Of a stretch of DNA of 6,176 bases, positions 1 through 5,092 are shown piece after piece. The stretch covers positions 1 to 6,176 of the forward strand of contig JAGAMQ010000145.1 in NCBI GenBank assembly GCA_017624645.1, in the 5' to 3' direction. This stretch comes from Oscillospiraceae bacterium. GTDB taxonomy: Bacteria > Bacillota > Clostridia > Oscillospirales > Oscillospiraceae. The notes under the pieces are model-generated. The model saw only the letters and a list, made by a program, of their open reading frames with translations, was not told where the DNA came from and ran no database searches. The position numbers and the translations under genes were made by a program. The stretch's first letter is position 1, and each line of letters begins with the position of its first letter.

Positions 1-60
1 GAAGCCGCATCCAAAGGAATGGATCGTCCCCAAATCCCTGTCCGGGAACCCACACGATAG
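1..60 (+). CDS. 3' end of an upstream gene (partial, unidentified)
   Basis: Frame 1 is open from the window edge and ends at TAG (58-60). It gives a 19-residue tail ending in RPQIPVREPTR, which is basic and proline-containing. The stop lies directly against the SD site of the next gene, so the two are probably cotranscribed. In related elements a PcfB/DUF3801-type accessory protein often lies upstream of the coupling protein, but this tail is too short to identify. It could be a chance open frame, although the close fit of its stop to the next SD argues for a real gene. Confidence 0.5.
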   Translation, partial: EAASKGMDRPQIPVREPTR

Positions 61-64
61 GAGG
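60..64 (+). promoter_or_regulatory. Shine-Dalgarno site GGAGG that places the start of the ArdC-like gene at ATA
   Basis: GGAGG (within AGGAGGAA) is an excellent ribosome binding site. Eight bases downstream, the in-frame codon at 73-75 is ATA, not ATG. The first in-frame ATG (166) has no SD in front of it. Confidence 0.7.
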
Positions 65-72
65 AATTTACC

Positions 73-939
73 ATAGCAGATTTATCTAAAATCATCGCCA
101 ACAAAGCACAGGACGATGCCCAATGGAAAGCGCAAAAGCAGGCCGAGCGGGAAAACATCGTCGCTATGCAGGATGCCGGGATCATTGAAATCTCCACCAA
201 CCCGGAAGCCTATGCCCGGTATCTGGCAATGCAGGGTGACAACCCCATGTACAGTGCCGGCAATATTGCCCTGGTTATGATCCAAGACCCGCAGGCGACT
301 ATGTTCGCCACCGCAGACCGTTGGAGAGCGCTGGGGCGCAATGTAGCAGAAATTGAACGCAACAACGGAGTTCAGATTTTTGCCCGTTCCCCTCTGGGCA
401 AGGGGTACACTCTGACCGATGCCTATGACATTACCCAAACCACAGGCCGGGATGTAAAGCGCATTGAAATCAAGAACAACACCCCCGGAATGGAAACCGC
501 CCTTGCCACTCTGCTGAACTACTCCGTTGTTCCGGTAGTTGTGGACAATGACCTGACCGTACCTGCTTTCTATGACAGCAGAAACATGGAGCTGGCGATT
601 CAACCCAACTTCCCGGACAATGAAGCATTTGCTGCCATTGCCACGGAAATCGCACAGGCCCGGTTCCACAACAAGGGTAACAATACGGCATACAACCGGG
701 AAGAATGTGCGCTGGATGCGGAAAGTGTTTCCTACATCCTTTGCAGACGATTTGGCATTGACCGGGATACCCCCGATCTTTCTAACCTCGGAGAACTGTA
801 TGAGGGATGGGATGCCCAAGATGTACGGGCGGCACTCACTTCCATCCAAGAAATGAGTAAGCAGATCGGCGGCGCAATCGAAAGAGACACAGCCCCCAAG
901 CAGCATGGCCGGGGCAGTGTTCGCCGCCCTGCAAGATAA
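73..939 (+). CDS. ArdC/LtrC-like conjugation accessory protein with degenerate metallopeptidase site
   Basis: The product is 288 residues if translation starts at the ATA at 73, which is placed by GGAGG 8 nt upstream. Starting at ATG 166 would give 257 residues and discard a charged N-terminus. Residues about 33-130 resemble the ssDNA-binding N-domain of ArdC/LtrC proteins, with RWRALGRNV (83-91), a glycine-rich turn and YDITQT (118-123). Residues about 180-270 resemble the helical metallopeptidase domain. However, the expected HExxH reads T191-E192-I-A-Q195, so both histidines are missing, while the later acidic position in DAESVSY (E217) remains. The protein is probably not an active zinc peptidase. 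The C-terminus is short and basic (GRGSVRRPAR). ArdC-family proteins protect or bind incoming DNA during conjugation; that role here is inferred from family and position. The recognition is by motif pattern, not by a search. Confidence 0.65.
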   Translation: MADLSKIIANKAQDDAQWKAQKQAERENIVAMQDAGIIEISTNPEAYARYLAMQGDNPMYSAGNIALVMIQDPQATMFATADRWRALGRNVAEIERNNGVQIFARSPLGKGYTLTDAYDITQTTGRDVKRIEIKNNTPGMETALATLLNYSVVPVVVDNDLTVPAFYDSRNMELAIQPNFPDNEAFAAIATEIAQARFHNKGNNTAYNREECALDAESVSYILCRRFGIDRDTPDLSNLGELYEGWDAQDVRAALTSIQEMSKQIGGAIERDTAPKQHGRGSVRRPAR

Positions 940-940
940 C

Positions 941-973
941 ATAGAGAGAAAAGCCGAATATCGGCTATAGAGA
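941..973 (+). repeat. Small hairpin flanked by ATAGAGA direct repeats
   Basis: AGCCGA (952-957) pairs with TCGGCT (961-966) across a 3-nt loop. The hairpin is flanked by ATAGAGA at 941-947 and 967-973. There is no T run, so it is not a convincing terminator. It lies directly after the stop of the ArdC-like gene and just before the large structured RNA. It may be part of that RNA's leader or simply an operon spacer hairpin. Confidence 0.4.
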
Positions 974-984
974 TAGAGCATTGA

Positions 985-1257
985 TACGGGTGTGTCATTC
1001 CCCTACGGGGAGGGTACTCCACCGGCTCTGTCCCCGTCAAGGCTGGGCGCTTGCTTACGCAACCGCCCCCGAGCCGACCAGTTTGCGAACTGGTCGGGCC
1101 TTGACTGGGCCAGTCCGGTGGAAGTTCGGCAGACAAGGGGATGACACCCCCAAAGGGCGCTGTAGGGCGCCCTTTGGCAGTATGGGGAAGCTGGCAGCAC
1201 CCAACGGAGTGCGGCAGTATCTCCGACTTTATGCGTCCCAACTTGGGACGCATTTTC
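985..1257 (+). ncRNA. Large structured RNA, HEARO/omega RNA-like, without a nuclease gene
   Basis: This region has no credible protein but many compatible helices:
- outer helix GTGTCAT (992-998) plus CCCC (1000-1003) with GGGG (1137-1140) plus ATGACAC (1141-1147), extended by GGG (988-990)/CCC (1148-1150);
- CCACCGG (1019-1025)/CCGGTGG (1115-1121);
- GTCAAGG (1036-1042)/CCTTGAC (1099-1105);
- two hairpins inside these, 1045-1068 and a perfect 10-bp stem at 1074-1097;
- an 11-bp hairpin at 1150-1177;
- a GCAC/GTGC hairpin (1197-1212) whose loop can pair as a pseudoknot (CGGAG 1205-1209 with CTCCG 1221-1225);
- a terminal palindrome at 1231-1253.
The motif GAGGGTACTCCAC (1010-1022) after a short hairpin, and CCCAACGGA (1200-1208), match what I recall of HEARO/omega RNA scaffolds used by IscB/IsrB. 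That identity rests on memory of motifs. The existence of a folded RNA is much safer. The 5' boundary is approximate. Confidence 0.6.
1231..1257 (+). repeat. 27-nt palindromic repeat, copy 1
   Basis: ATGCGTCCCAA (1231-1241) is followed by C and then its exact reverse complement (1243-1253), then TTTC. The identical 27 bases recur at 3385-3411. It could act as a weak intrinsic terminator or attenuator (four Ts), an RNA-stability hairpin, or a protein-binding palindrome. Here it forms the 3' end of the structured RNA and lies 16 nt before the SD of virD4. Confidence 0.8.
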
Positions 1258-1273
1258 ATACCCCAAAGCCGAG

Positions 1274-1278
1274 GGAGG
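1274..1278 (+). promoter_or_regulatory. Shine-Dalgarno site for virD4, followed by CTG-ATC instead of ATG
   Basis: GGAGG (within GAGGGAGGGA) is a strong ribosome binding site. Eight bases further on is ATC (1287); 5 bases further on is the in-frame CTG (1284). The first in-frame ATG is 1323, inside the first membrane segment. The site argues against the far-upstream in-frame TTG at 981. Confidence 0.65.
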
Positions 1279-1286
1279 GATTTCTG

Positions 1287-3077
1287 ATCCGACAGACCCG
1301 CAGCTTTCAAAATGACTGGCCCATGTGGGCAATCTTTTCAGTGGTCATTATTTGGCTTGGCGCTCTGGCTGCTACAGGCTATGAGGACGGTATGACCCTT
1401 ATTGAGTTTGTACCCATCCTTGCAGAATCCATGGACAATCCTTTTGCTCTGCGGTGGACACCCTATACACTAAAATTTGTGTTTGGTGCCCTGCTGATCT
1501 ATGCCGTTGCGATAATATTCTATTACTCCACCATGCAGAACCGCAGACCCGGTGAGGAACACGGCTCTGCCAAATGGGGCAATGTGCATCAGCTCAACAG
1601 CAAGTACCGGGATAAAGACCCAACCAAGAATGTCATTCTCACGCAGAATCTGCAAATGAGCCTGAACGCAAGACACCACTACCGCAACCTGCTGCAAATT
1701 ATCGTGGGTGGTAGCGGCTCGATGAAAACCATAGGCATTGCGCTCCCCAACATCATGCTCTGTAATGCCAGCTATATCATTACAGATCCGAAAGGTGAAA
1801 TCTTGCGCTCCACTGGTGGCTTGCTTTTGCGGCATGGGTACACCATCCGGGTTTTTGACCTTATTGACCCCGGCCATTCCGACCATTATAACCCCTTCCG
1901 GTATATCCGCAAGGATTCCGATGTGTTCCGACTGATCGATAACTTTATCAAGAACACGACCCCCAAGAACGCAACACAGAACGATCCCTTTTGGGAAAAG
2001 TCTGAAATTGCGCTGGACAGTGCCTTAATGCTGTATCTTCTCCATGAAGCTCCCCCGGAGGAGCAGACAATGGAAATGATGCTGACCATGATCGAATACG
2101 GTGGAGCCAAAGAGGACGACGATGATTTCAAGTCCCCTCTGGATCTTCTCTTTGAAGCATTGGAGGAAGAACAGCCGAAGCATATCGCAGTTCGGCAGTA
2201 CAAGATATTCAAACAAGCCGCAGGAAAAACGGCAAAGAGTATTCTTGTGAGCGCCGCCGTCCGGCTGGCTTCCTTCACACTCCCGGAGATCCAGGCAGTC
2301 ACAGCCGACGATACTATGGAGATCGATAAGCTGGGTGAACGGAAACAGGCCATCTACTGTATCATTCCCGACAGTAACGACACATCGCTGAATTTCCTTG
2401 TGGGTATGCTCTATACCCAAGCCTTTCAAGAGCTGTACTTCCAAGCCGACAAGGTACACGGCGGTGCGCTGCCTATGCCTGTCCGTCTGATGTTTGATGA
2501 ATTTGCCAACATTGCCTTACCGGATGGGTATGCCCGCCTGCAGGCAACCATGCGTTCCAGAAACATCATGGCTACCATCATCCTGCAGAATATCAGCCAG
2601 CTAAAGGCTCTGTTCAAGGACGATTGGGAGGGCATTATCGGCAACGCAGATGCCTTTGTCTACTTGGGCGGCAATGAGCAATCCACCCATAAGTATGTGT
2701 CGGAGCTGCTGGGCAAGGAAACCATCGATACCCGGTCAAGCAGCCAAAGCCGAGGGCGCAACGGTTCCTACAGCCAAAGCACCCAACAGACCGGGCGAGA
2801 GCTTATGACCCCGGATGAAGTACGAACACTGGATAACAAAAATGCCATCGTTCTGATCCGTGGTGAAAGGCCAGTCATTGACCAAAAGTACCAACTTATG
2901 AAGCACCCCAATATCAAGCTGACAGACCGCGTGGGCGGCTCCCCCTATCTGCACAGTCCCGTGTGTATGTTCAGCGCAGAAGATCTCAGCTTTACTTTCT
3001 CCAATCTGGAGGAACTGGAAATCATCGAAATGGAGGATTTTAGTGAAGAAACTTCCCAATACCGATCCCAAGAATAA
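1287..3077 (+). CDS. virD4: VirD4/TraG-type conjugative coupling ATPase
   Basis: This is the type IV coupling protein, which delivers the relaxase-bound DNA strand to the secretion channel using ATP. It is 596 residues from ATC 1287 (597 from CTG 1284), usual for Gram-positive ICE coupling proteins. Two N-terminal membrane segments (about 13-31 and 62-82) precede the cytosolic motor domain. The P-loop is GGSGSMKT (141-148): the usual glycine before the lysine is methionine (M146). ITDPKGEIL follows shortly after, and Walker B is LMFDEFANI (D404, E405). A C-terminal QNISQLKALF and polar SSSQSRGRNGS stretch is typical of the family. The frame is open back to TTG 981, but those 102 extra codons read through the structured RNA and look non-coding. 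The 3' end overlaps the next gene by 35 nt, implying translational coupling. Confidence 0.93.
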   Translation: MRQTRSFQNDWPMWAIFSVVIIWLGALAATGYEDGMTLIEFVPILAESMDNPFALRWTPYTLKFVFGALLIYAVAIIFYYSTMQNRRPGEEHGSAKWGNVHQLNSKYRDKDPTKNVILTQNLQMSLNARHHYRNLLQIIVGGSGSMKTIGIALPNIMLCNASYIITDPKGEILRSTGGLLLRHGYTIRVFDLIDPGHSDHYNPFRYIRKDSDVFRLIDNFIKNTTPKNATQNDPFWEKSEIALDSALMLYLLHEAPPEEQTMEMMLTMIEYGGAKEDDDDFKSPLDLLFEALEEEQPKHIAVRQYKIFKQAAGKTAKSILVSAAVRLASFTLPEIQAVTADDTMEIDKLGERKQAIYCIIPDSNDTSLNFLVGMLYTQAFQELYFQADKVHGGALPMPVRLMFDEFANIALPDGYARLQATMRSRNIMATIILQNISQLKALFKDDWEGIIGNADAFVYLGGNEQSTHKYVSELLGKETIDTRSSSQSRGRNGSYSQSTQQTGRELMTPDEVRTLDNKNAIVLIRGERPVIDQKYQLMKHPNIKLTDRVGGSPYLHSPVCMFSAEDLSFTFSNLEELEIIEMEDFSEETSQYRSQE

Positions 3078-3381
3078 CCGGGCAAAGGCCCGCCGGATGA
3101 TGGGTATGTGGACACTGGTTGTCGCAATGGCCTGTCTGCTGCCTACCCGGGCATTTGCCGCTTCCACCGATCCGCTGACCATCGTAAACAATCTGTCCAC
3201 CTTTATCTTCTCCTGCATCCGGGCCATCGGTATCATCATCCTTGGCTGGGGCATTGTACAGGTGGGTATGTCCGTACAGAGCCACGATGCCAGCCAGCGT
3301 ACCCAGGGCTTCCTTTGCCTGTTCGGTGGTCTGCTTATCACCTTTGCCAAGGAGATCCTTACCACCATTGGCGTGGTATAA
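3043..3381 (+). CDS. Maff2-family small membrane protein (VirB2/TrbC-like pilin candidate)
   Basis: The product is 112 residues and starts at GTG 3043, with GGAGG 6-7 nt upstream inside the virD4 coding end; the genes overlap by 35 nt. The N-terminus is basic (KNNRAKARR), followed by a hydrophobic stretch (about 20-33) and an AFA signal-peptidase-like site (37-39). This leaves a mature protein of about 73 residues with two membrane segments (about 47-70 and 88-108). The block MSVQSHDASQRTQGF between them and the ending LITFAKEIL match the Maff2 family, which is regularly found next to VirD4 and TrbL in clostridial ICEs. By size and topology it resembles VirB2/TrbC pilins, so a structural role in the channel is likely but inferred. 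Confidence 0.85.
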   Translation: MKKLPNTDPKNNRAKARRMMGMWTLVVAMACLLPTRAFAASTDPLTIVNNLSTFIFSCIRAIGIIILGWGIVQVGMSVQSHDASQRTQGFLCLFGGLLITFAKEILTTIGVV

Positions 3382-3382
3382 C

Positions 3383-3411
3383 AAATGCGTCCCAACTTGG
3401 GACGCATTTTC
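3383..3411 (+). repeat. 27-nt palindromic repeat, copy 2
   Basis: This is identical to 1231-1257 over 27 bases (3385-3411) and has two more flanking A-T pairs, giving a 13-bp inverted repeat (3383-3395 with 3397-3409) around a central C. It fills the gap between the Maff2-like gene stop and the SD of the TrbL-like gene, only 3 nt before GGAGG. Unlike copy 1 it is not attached to a larger folded RNA. It could act as an attenuator, an mRNA processing or stability hairpin, or a DNA-binding palindrome. Confidence 0.8.
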
Positions 3412-3414
3412 TTT

Positions 3415-3419
3415 GGAGG
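3415..3419 (+). promoter_or_regulatory. Shine-Dalgarno site that places the TrbL-like start at ATT
   Basis: GGAGG (within TTGGAGGTGA) is near-consensus. The in-frame TTG at 3423 is only 3 nt away, too close for normal initiation. The in-frame ATT at 3429 is 9 nt away. The next in-frame ATG lies about 64 codons further in, within the first membrane segment. Confidence 0.65.
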
Positions 3420-3428
3420 TGATTGCCC

Positions 3429-4268
3429 ATTAGCGACAACTGGATCATAAGTACACTGGAAAATGCTCTGTCAACTTGGAACGATAAGCTGGCAGAGATA
3501 TGGACGCTCATATCCCAAACCCCCGCTTCCTTTAAGGGCGGCACGATATGGGGTATCATCCAGACCATCAGCAACGGCCTTGTCGGTATCGGCTATGGCC
3601 TGCTGGTGCTGTTCTTTGCAATGGGCGTCTTTCAATCGGCTGCATCCTTCCGGGAGCTACAGCGGCCGGAGTTCGCCCTGCGCCACTTTATCCGCTTTGC
3701 CGGAGCCAAGGTAGCCGTAGGGTCTGCAATGGAAATTATGCTTGCCATCTTCTCCATCTGCAATGGTATCGCATCCAGAGCCATGTCCAGTATTGGTGGT
3801 GCTGTCACCGTAGCGGCAACCCTGCCCTCGGAGATTACCAACGCTATCAATAACCTTGGCTTTTTGGAAGCAATACCCCTCTGGCTTGTCTCCCTGTTGG
3901 GCAGCCTCATTATCACAGTGCTGTCTTTCGTTCTCATTCTGACTGTGTACGGACGGTTTTTCCGGCTGTATATGTACACCGCATTGGCTCCCGTTCCACT
4001 GGCATCCTTTGCCGGGGAAGGCACATCCCACCACGCAAAGGCATTTATCAAATCCTATGTGGGTGTCTGCGCCGAAGGAGCGGTTATCATCCTTGCTTGT
4101 CTGATCTACTCTGCCTTTATCGGTACAAGCTACCCGGCAGCAGATGTTACCCTCGACGGTGTAACGATGGTCTGGCAGTACCTTGGAGAACTGGTGTTCA
4201 ATATGCTGGTGCTGACCGGACTGGTCAAGGGCGCAAGTCAGCTTGTGAGGGAAATGTTCGGACTATAA
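3429..4268 (+). CDS. TrbL/VirB6-like polytopic conjugation channel protein
   Basis: The product is 279 residues from ATT 3429 (281 from TTG 3423). It is an integral membrane protein with about six hydrophobic segments (roughly 47-68, 92-112, 149-173, 177-195, 211-233, 250-270). After a soluble, tryptophan-containing N-terminus comes GYGLLVLFFAMGVFQ and a basic FRELQRPEFALRHFIRF block. The third segment leads into YGRFFRLYMYTALAPVPLA, a pattern typical of TrbL/VirB6 homologues of clostridial ICEs (CD0411-like). VirB6-type proteins line the inner-membrane DNA path of the secretion channel. Position after VirD4 and Maff2 and before PrgI/VirB4 fits the canonical order. The start codon choice rests on SD spacing; a TTG start cannot be excluded. 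Confidence 0.88.
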   Translation: MSDNWIISTLENALSTWNDKLAEIWTLISQTPASFKGGTIWGIIQTISNGLVGIGYGLLVLFFAMGVFQSAASFRELQRPEFALRHFIRFAGAKVAVGSAMEIMLAIFSICNGIASRAMSSIGGAVTVAATLPSEITNAINNLGFLEAIPLWLVSLLGSLIITVLSFVLILTVYGRFFRLYMYTALAPVPLASFAGEGTSHHAKAFIKSYVGVCAEGAVIILACLIYSAFIGTSYPAADVTLDGVTMVWQYLGELVFNMLVLTGLVKGASQLVREMFGL

Positions 4269-4270
4269 GA

Positions 4271-4294
4271 AAAGACGGGCCTGCGCCCGTCTTT
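4271..4294. terminator. Bidirectional intrinsic terminator between convergent genes
   Basis: AAAGACGGGC (4271-4280), loop CTGC, then GCCCGTCTTT (4285-4294) form a perfect 10-bp stem. It starts 2 nt after the TrbL-like stop and ends 3 nt before the stop of the minus-strand gene. On both strands the stem ends in CTTT followed by pyrimidine-rich sequence (GTCTT on plus, TCTT on minus). It is convergent-gene geometry. If strong on the plus strand, it would reduce transcription into prgI and virB4. Confidence 0.8.
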
Positions 4295-4297
4295 GTC

Positions 4298-4648
4298 TTA
4301 CCAGTCACATTCATCGTACCAGTTGTTTTCCTGCAGTGCAAGAACATCCTCTGCGGTGTTCAGCGGTGTCGCTGTTGCCAACATCTTGCCCCTTATGCAC
4401 TGTTCTTCCTGCCACCACTGAACTGCCTTGCCGCCCCATACCAATACCGGGTACAGGATGCTGACGATCATCAAAGTGGTGGAAACAAGCGGATTATTGC
4501 TTGCCCACAAGGGGAAGCTGTAGTCCGCAAGCAGGTAAACAGCCAGCGGCAGTAGATGGATCTTGCCGAGAATCGTAATCACGGCAGGGATCGAAGCGAC
4601 CCCCAAAAATGCGATAAGCAACTGCAGCCATAAATTCGGTGCGTTCAT
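4298..4648 (-). CDS. Small membrane protein of unknown function on the opposite strand
   Basis: The product is 116 residues, from ATG (4648-4646 on minus) behind an AAAGGGGGA ribosome site, to TAA at 4300-4298. Three hydrophobic segments (about 6-27, 30-48, 54-73) are followed by a 40-residue cytosolic-looking tail rich in W, E, D and N (WWQEEQ, ending NNWYDECDW). I do not recognise the family. It lies on the opposite strand, in the middle of the transfer operon between trbL-like and prgI, with its own strong promoter and a shared terminator, so it is regulated separately. Small membrane proteins beside a VirB6-type gene can act in entry exclusion (known for F TraS and for ICEBs1 YddJ, which targets the VirB6-like ConG). 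That is a hypothesis from position only. A modulator, toxin-like peptide or cargo protein are alternatives. Confidence 0.75.
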   Translation of the reverse strand: MNAPNLWLQLLIAFLGVASIPAVITILGKIHLLPLAVYLLADYSFPLWASNNPLVSTTLMIVSILYPVLVWGGKAVQWWQEEQCIRGKMLATATPLNTAEDVLALQENNWYDECDW

Positions 4649-4690
4649 AGAACATCCCCCTTTGAAAATTTGTTGTCTTTATCTACCTAT

Positions 4691-4719
4691 ATTATCTCAT
4701 TTTGAGGAAATTAAGTCAA
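4691..4719 (-). promoter_or_regulatory. Sigma-A type promoter for the minus-strand membrane protein gene
   Basis: Read on the minus strand, TTGACT (4719-4714) and GATAAT (4696-4691) are separated by exactly 17 bp. Each is 5 of 6 matches to the consensus. Transcription would start near 4684, leaving a leader of about 36 nt before ATG 4648. The surrounding sequence is AT-rich, unlike the rest of the window. Confidence 0.75.
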
Positions 4720-4734
4720 ATTTCCCAACTTTCA

Positions 4735-4739
4735 AGAGG
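4735..4739 (+). promoter_or_regulatory. Shine-Dalgarno site that places the PrgI start at ATC
   Basis: AGAGG (within AAGAGGTGA) is the only SD-like sequence here. The in-frame GTG at 4739 is formed by the SD itself and has no ribosome site of its own. ATC at 4748 lies 8 nt downstream of the AGAGG core. Confidence 0.6.
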
Positions 4740-4747
4740 TGAACACT

Positions 4748-5092
4748 ATCGAAGTAAAAATCCCCAAGGAAGTACGGCAGCATAAAGAATCCATATTCTT
4801 TGGGCTGTCTGTTCGCCAGTTTATTTGTTCGCTGTGTGCCGTAGCGGTTGCCGCAGGCTTGTATTTGCTGCTTGGCAATGCCATTGGCAAGGAAACCGCA
4901 AGCTGGGTCTGTATCCTCGCAGCGGCTCCCTTTGCCATTGCCGGGTTCTTTACCTACAACGGCATGACCTTGGAGCAGTTTATATGGGTGTTTTTGAAAT
5001 CGGAAATCCTCTGTGCCGGCAATCGTCCCTTTATCGCAGAGAACTTCCATTTCAAGGCCATGAGCCGAAAGAGGTACATGGACGATGATTAA
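4748..5092 (+). CDS. prgI: PrgI-family conjugation membrane protein
   Basis: The product is 114 residues from ATC 4748 (117 if GTG 4739 is used). It begins EVKIPKEVRQHKESIFFGLS, the typical PrgI amino-terminal pattern, followed by two membrane segments (about 24-42 and 51-68). Next come the conserved-looking YNGMTLEQF and a basic C-terminal region ending RKRYMDDD. PrgI proteins sit directly upstream of VirB4 in Gram-positive transfer operons and act as its inner-membrane partner, comparable to VirB3. The gene overlaps virB4 by 8 nt, supporting coupled translation. It is the first plus-strand gene after the minus-strand cassette, and I see no convincing plus-strand promoter ahead of it. Confidence 0.9.
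   Translation: MEVKIPKEVRQHKESIFFGLSVRQFICSLCAVAVAAGLYLLLGNAIGKETASWVCILAAAPFAIAGFFTYNGMTLEQFIWVFLKSEILCAGNRPFIAENFHFKAMSRKRYMDDD

Noticed and set aside
82..981. 299-codon open frame on the minus strand
   Set aside because: It is antisense to the ArdC-like gene over its whole length. The translation has no recognisable domain, and the plus-strand gene has a better SD, context and family resemblance.
985..1257. Group I or group II intron, or riboswitch
   Set aside because: I see no group II domain V-like hairpin, no group I P7/P3 core, no intron-encoded protein and no riboswitch aptamer I recognise.
981..1286. N-terminal 102-codon extension of VirD4 from TTG 981
   Set aside because: It has no SD, reads through perfect RNA hairpins and a palindrome, and lacks any VirD4 similarity. 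A strong SD at 1274-1278 marks a start just before the first membrane segment.
732..1332. Minus-strand open frames across the structured RNA (192 and 109 codons)
   Set aside because: They owe their length to GC-rich hairpins that lack stops, and the product is low-complexity and proline/cysteine-rich. Similar spurious hypothetical proteins are commonly annotated over structured repeats.
2736..3407. 223-codon minus-strand open frame over the virD4 end and Maff2-like gene
   Set aside because: It is a shadow of two well-supported plus-strand genes, with no ribosome site of note or recognisable domain.
4662..4695. Plus-strand promoter for prgI
   Set aside because: TTGAAA (4662-4667) and TATTAT (4690-4695) are 22 bp apart, and other pairings give 11-15 bp. 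No pair has acceptable spacing, so I did not annotate it.
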